Assembly (NCBI GenBank): GCA_046724665.1
Contig: JBKOWZ010000183.1
Location: forward strand, 1-15,416
Length of the DNA stretch: 15,416 nt
Origin: Actinocrinis sp046724665
GTDB lineage: Bacteria > Actinomycetota > Actinomycetes > Streptomycetales > Catenulisporaceae
Direction: 5' to 3'
The notes beneath the pieces are model-generated. The model did not search any database. It saw only the letters and a list, made by a program, of their open reading frames with translations, and was not told the origin of the DNA. Below, one piece after another: positions 12,956-15,416 of this stretch. The translations under genes and the position numbers were made by a program. The first letter of the stretch is position 1; each line of letters begins with the position of its first letter.

Positions 12956-14014
12956 TCACGCGAAGACTCTCAACGCATCCGGAACACTACGGAATGTCAC
13001 ACGTTCGCGTGGTCCCAGATAGTCGCCGTCCACCTGGAAGGCGACCGGACGTTGGGCCGAAAGAGTGAGCTCGGGCAGGTCGTGCCGGAGCAGCACGCCG
13101 CGCCCGGCGGGCAGCCGCTTCGGGCTGGCGATCAGCCGGCTGACCGTCTGCCACACCGCGCGCGGCGAGAAGTCCGCCAGGCCGAACAGGTCGAGCCCGG
13201 TGTCGAACCCCGCGTCGGGCGTCGCCAGGATCGGGCGGTTGCCCAGGTACGTCCACGGCGCGGTGTTCGCCAGCACCGCCATGAACAGCGGATCCAGCTC
13301 CGTGCCGTCGGCGAGCGTGGCCGTGATCGACGGGTTCTTGCGGTCCGTGCGCCGGAAGTACTCGGCCAGCGACAGTCGGATGTACAGCGAGCCGGACGTG
13401 CGGCGGCCCGCCGCGCGCTGCCGCTCCACCTCGCTGGTTACCGCAGCGTCGAAGCCGTAACCGGCCGCGAACGTGAAATACCGCGTCCCGTTGCCCTCGT
13501 CGTGGGCCGCGCCCACGGACACCAGCCGGGTGCGCCGCTCGCGCAGGTAACGCAGCAGCACGGCGGTGGCCTCGACGGCGTCGTTCGGCAGGCCGAGAGC
13601 GCGGGCGAAGACGTTGGTCGATCCGCCCGGGATCACCGCGAGCGCGGGCACGCGCGGGCCGGGCCCGTCGGAGAGCAGGCCGGTGACGACCTCGTTGACC
13701 GTCCCGTCGCCGCCGAACGCGATCACCACGTCGGCGCCCTCGTCCAGCGCCGAGCGCGCCAGGTCGGCCGCGTGACCGCGCCGCTCGGTGCGTACGGCGC
13801 GCAGGTCGAGCGCCGATGAGAGCGCTCCCACCAGCACCTCGCTGGTGCGTTCGCTGGCCGTGGTCGCCTTCGGATTGAGCACGAGCAGCCCGCGGCGCGG
13901 CCCCCGCTCGGCCCGTTCGTCGTCATCGGATGGCGTGGCGAGCGTGATGGAGTGCTCGGCCGAACCGCCCCCTTCATCGCCTTCGGCAGGCATGGTCAAC
14001 CGCTCGTCCGACAT
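12956..14014 (-). CDS. Diacylglycerol kinase-type lipid kinase (DagK/YegS family)
   Basis: 352 aa, ATG at 14012-14014. The first 40 residues are acidic and probably disordered; the kinase domain follows. Motifs: LLVLNPKATT (43-52), AFGGDGTVNEVVTGL (99-113) with the nucleotide-binding GGDGT, VIPGGSTNVFARALGLP (127-143), DAGFDTGLDL (267-276) and FQVDGDYLG (326-334). These are the marks of the DAGK catalytic domain plus its C-terminal beta-sandwich. The family phosphorylates diacylglycerol or related lipids at the inner face of the membrane, recycling them to phosphatidate; the lipid used here is not shown by the sequence. TACTGT lies 6 nt before the ATG with no ribosome site, so the transcript may be leaderless. 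It is divergent from a small membrane protein gene. Confidence 0.9.
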   Translation of the reverse strand: MSDERLTMPAEGDEGGGSAEHSITLATPSDDDERAERGPRRGLLVLNPKATTASERTSEVLVGALSSALDLRAVRTERRGHAADLARSALDEGADVVIAFGGDGTVNEVVTGLLSDGPGPRVPALAVIPGGSTNVFARALGLPNDAVEATAVLLRYLRERRTRLVSVGAAHDEGNGTRYFTFAAGYGFDAAVTSEVERQRAAGRRTSGSLYIRLSLAEYFRRTDRKNPSITATLADGTELDPLFMAVLANTAPWTYLGNRPILATPDAGFDTGLDLFGLADFSPRAVWQTVSRLIASPKRLPAGRGVLLRHDLPELTLSAQRPVAFQVDGDYLGPRERVTFRSVPDALRVFA

Positions 14015-14130
14015 GCAGCAACAGTACCCAGCGCACCGGGCACTGTGCCGCGTGGCCCCCTGTTGTCCTGACGCGTCAGAAGTGGGACCGGCTCACAGGA
14101 GCGCGCACGGCGAGTTGTACGCTGCGAAGC
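14015..14130. promoter_or_regulatory. Divergent promoter region, lipid kinase / small membrane protein
   Basis: On the - strand TACTGT is followed by 6 nt and the kinase ATG. On the + strand TACGCT (14118-14123) is followed by 7 nt and the GTG of the membrane protein. Both fit TANNNT -10 elements of leaderless transcripts. No shared operator was seen. Confidence 0.4.
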
Positions 14131-14592
14131 GTGAATAAGCAGCGTGCGGCTGAGGCGAATCGCGCCGTAGCGGCCGGCAAGCCGCCGGCGAACGGCGCCG
14201 AAGCGCCGCCGATGGCGCGCCCGGGCACGGTGACCGCCGCGGCGGTGCTGACCGGACTCGTCGCCGCGCTGCTGCTCGGCTACGGGATCTACCTCGTGGT
14301 CGCCGGGCTGAGCGGGCAGCCGGTGTTGCGCGGCCGGGCCGAGGTCGGCGGCGTGATGTTCGCGGTGTTCGGCCTCGCCATCGGCTGGGTGACCCGCGGC
14401 CTGCTGCGGCTCGAGACCTGGTCCAGGACCCCGGCACTGCTCACCCACCTGCTGGTGCTTGCCGCGTCCTACTGGCAGTTCCAGGGGCACTACTACGGCG
14501 AGGCCGTGCCGGTCGGGCTGTTCGGGCTCGCCGGAGTGGTGCTGCTGTTCGTCCCGGCCTCGCACAAGGTGCTCAGCCGGGACGTGCGGTAA
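14131..14592 (+). CDS. Small integral membrane protein of unknown function
   Basis: 153 aa from the GTG at 14131, with no ribosome site but a -10-like hexamer 7 nt upstream. Residues 1-30 are a charged, Ala/Pro-rich cytoplasmic-looking tail. About four membrane segments follow: 33-60, 72-91, 101-115 and 125-143, with a basic short C-terminus (SHKVLSRDVR). No catalytic motif is visible. It sits between the lipid kinase and the stress sigma factor; similar small membrane proteins occur at this position in related actinomycetes as I recall. It converges on the sigma factor gene with a 35-bp gap. Confidence 0.72.
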   Translation: MNKQRAAEANRAVAAGKPPANGAEAPPMARPGTVTAAAVLTGLVAALLLGYGIYLVVAGLSGQPVLRGRAEVGGVMFAVFGLAIGWVTRGLLRLETWSRTPALLTHLLVLAASYWQFQGHYYGEAVPVGLFGLAGVVLLFVPASHKVLSRDVR

Positions 14593-14631
14593 CCAGCGTC
14601 GGCTAGCCAATCGCGTCGGCTACTCGGTTAC
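14589..14631. terminator. Inverted repeat carrying both convergent stop codons
   Basis: GTAACC (14589-14594) and GGTTAC (14626-14631) are inverted copies containing the TAA of the membrane protein gene and the TAA of the sigma factor gene. GCGTCGGCTA also occurs twice in the loop (14597 and 14613). This is a weak candidate for a shared terminator. Confidence 0.3.
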
Positions 14632-15416
14632 TCGTCCACGAGCAGCTTGTCGCGCAGCTGGGCCAGGGTACGAGCGAGCAGCCGTGAGACGTGCATCTGG
14701 GAGATGCCGATCTCGTCGGCGATCTGAGACTGCGTCATGTTGCCGAAGAAGCGCAGCAGCAGGATCCGCTTCTCCCGCGCCGGCAGCTGCTCGAGCAGCG
14801 GCTTGAGCGACTCGCGGTACTCCACGCCCTCCAGCGCCTCGTCCTCGCTGCCGAGCGAGTCGGCCACGGCGGGCGACTCGTCGTCGCCGGACTCGGGCAC
14901 GTCGAGCGACAGCGTCGAGTAGGCGTTGGCCGATTCGAGCCCCTCGAGCACCTCCTCCTCGGTCAGCCCGAGGTGCGCGGCCAGCTCGCCCACGGTGGGG
15001 GAGCGGCCGTTGCGCTGGGACAGCTCGCTGGTCGCGGCGGTCAGCGAAAGCCGCAGCTCCTGGAGCCGGCGCGGCACCCGCACCGCCCAGCCCTTGTCCC
15101 GGAAGTGCCGCTTGATCTCGCCGATGATGGTCGGCGTGGCATAGGTGGAGAACTCGACCCCGCGCTGCGGGTCGAACCGGTCAACCGACTTGATCAGGCC
15201 GATCGTGGCCACCTGGGTCAGGTCGTCCAGCGGCTCGCCGCGGTTGCGGAACCGCCGGGCCAGGTGCTCGACCAGCGGCAGGTGCATGCGCACCAGCCGG
15301 TCGCGCACCTGCGCGCGGGCCGGATCCTCGGGGGAGAGCTCGGCCATCCGCCGGAACAGCTCGCGGGCCTCGGCGTGCGCGGCGGCGTGCGCCGAGCCGC
15401 GCGGCGAGGCTTGGTG
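14628..15416 (-). CDS. SigB/SigF/SigH-type stress sigma factor, 5'-truncated
   Basis: 262 residues are visible. An ATG exists at 15347, but the frame stays open to the window edge, and the 23 codons before it (ending EARELFRR) read like the normal family N-terminus, so the true start is probably outside. Region 2 spans LDDLTQVATIGLIKSVDRFDPQRGVEF to the WAVRVPRRLQELR segment, region 3 is NGRSPTVGELAAHLGLTEEEV, and region 4 is LPAREKRILLLRFFGNMTQSQIADEIGISQMHVSRLL with its HTH. An acidic linker (VPESGDDESPAVADSLGSEDEALEG) separates regions 3 and 4. These sigma factors serve general, osmotic or developmental stress in actinomycetes and are usually held by an anti-sigma factor, which is not in the window and may lie beyond the right edge. 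Confidence 0.93.
   Translation of the reverse strand, partial: HQASPRGSAHAAAHAEARELFRRMAELSPEDPARAQVRDRLVRMHLPLVEHLARRFRNRGEPLDDLTQVATIGLIKSVDRFDPQRGVEFSTYATPTIIGEIKRHFRDKGWAVRVPRRLQELRLSLTAATSELSQRNGRSPTVGELAAHLGLTEEEVLEGLESANAYSTLSLDVPESGDDESPAVADSLGSEDEALEGVEYRESLKPLLEQLPAREKRILLLRFFGNMTQSQIADEIGISQMHVSRLLARTLAQLRDKLLVDE

Noticed and set aside
1..15416. Previously undescribed defence or mobile system
   Set aside because: No reverse transcriptase, nuclease cluster, transposase, integrase or phage gene is visible; hicAB with the DUF6941-like gene is the only accessory-looking module.

Overview
The window is high-GC actinobacterial chromosome. The evidence is the dense GC-rich coding, frequent GTG starts, a WhiB-family protein, a PdtaS-type histidine kinase, a SigB/SigF-type sigma factor and DasR-like operators. 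Gene content and order (amino-sugar genes, then PdtaS kinase, WhiB1/WblE, lipid kinase, stress sigma factor) resemble, from memory, the das-to-sigH neighbourhood of Streptomyces. A Streptomyces relative or another filamentous actinomycete is likely; genus cannot be set from the sequence.

Left part (1-2338, + strand): the 3' part of a family-3 beta-N-acetylhexosaminidase gene, then a tandem-SIS GlmS-like sugar-phosphate isomerase/deaminase. They converge on an MMPL/RND transporter gene (2713-4854, -). The 374-bp gap between them holds two unrelated short-period degenerate repeat arrays, each starting at the stop codon of the adjacent gene, on either side of a perfect 17-bp hairpin. The MMPL promoter has a TTGACA -35 box and a 12+12 bp inverted repeat over its -10 region.

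Middle part (4855-9387): a gene-poor gap, nagA (-) behind three DasR-like (dre) operators, a stand-alone bioF (-), and the divergent PdtaS-type sensor kinase (+). NagA, the SIS protein and the GH3 enzyme together fit N-acetylglucosamine salvage: release of GlcNAc, deacetylation of GlcNAc-6-P, and conversion of GlcN-6-P to Fru-6-P.

Right part (9388-15416): a tetR gene divergent from a DUF1772 membrane protein gene, with paired operators between them; a probable hicAB toxin-antitoxin pair followed by a DUF6941-like protein; wblE/whiB1 with a 672-bp gene-free upstream region carrying a CRP-like site; a diacylglycerol-kinase-type lipid kinase gene divergent from a small membrane protein gene; and a SigB/F-type sigma factor whose 5' end lies beyond the window. 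Several genes (pdtaS, tetR, hicA, the lipid kinase, the small membrane protein) have a -10-like hexamer 6-7 nt before the start codon and no Shine-Dalgarno, suggesting leaderless transcripts.

No tRNA, rRNA, IS element or CRISPR array was seen. The least ordinary signals are the stop-codon-anchored repeats, the triple dre array, and the hicAB/DUF6941 insertion beside otherwise conserved regulatory genes.
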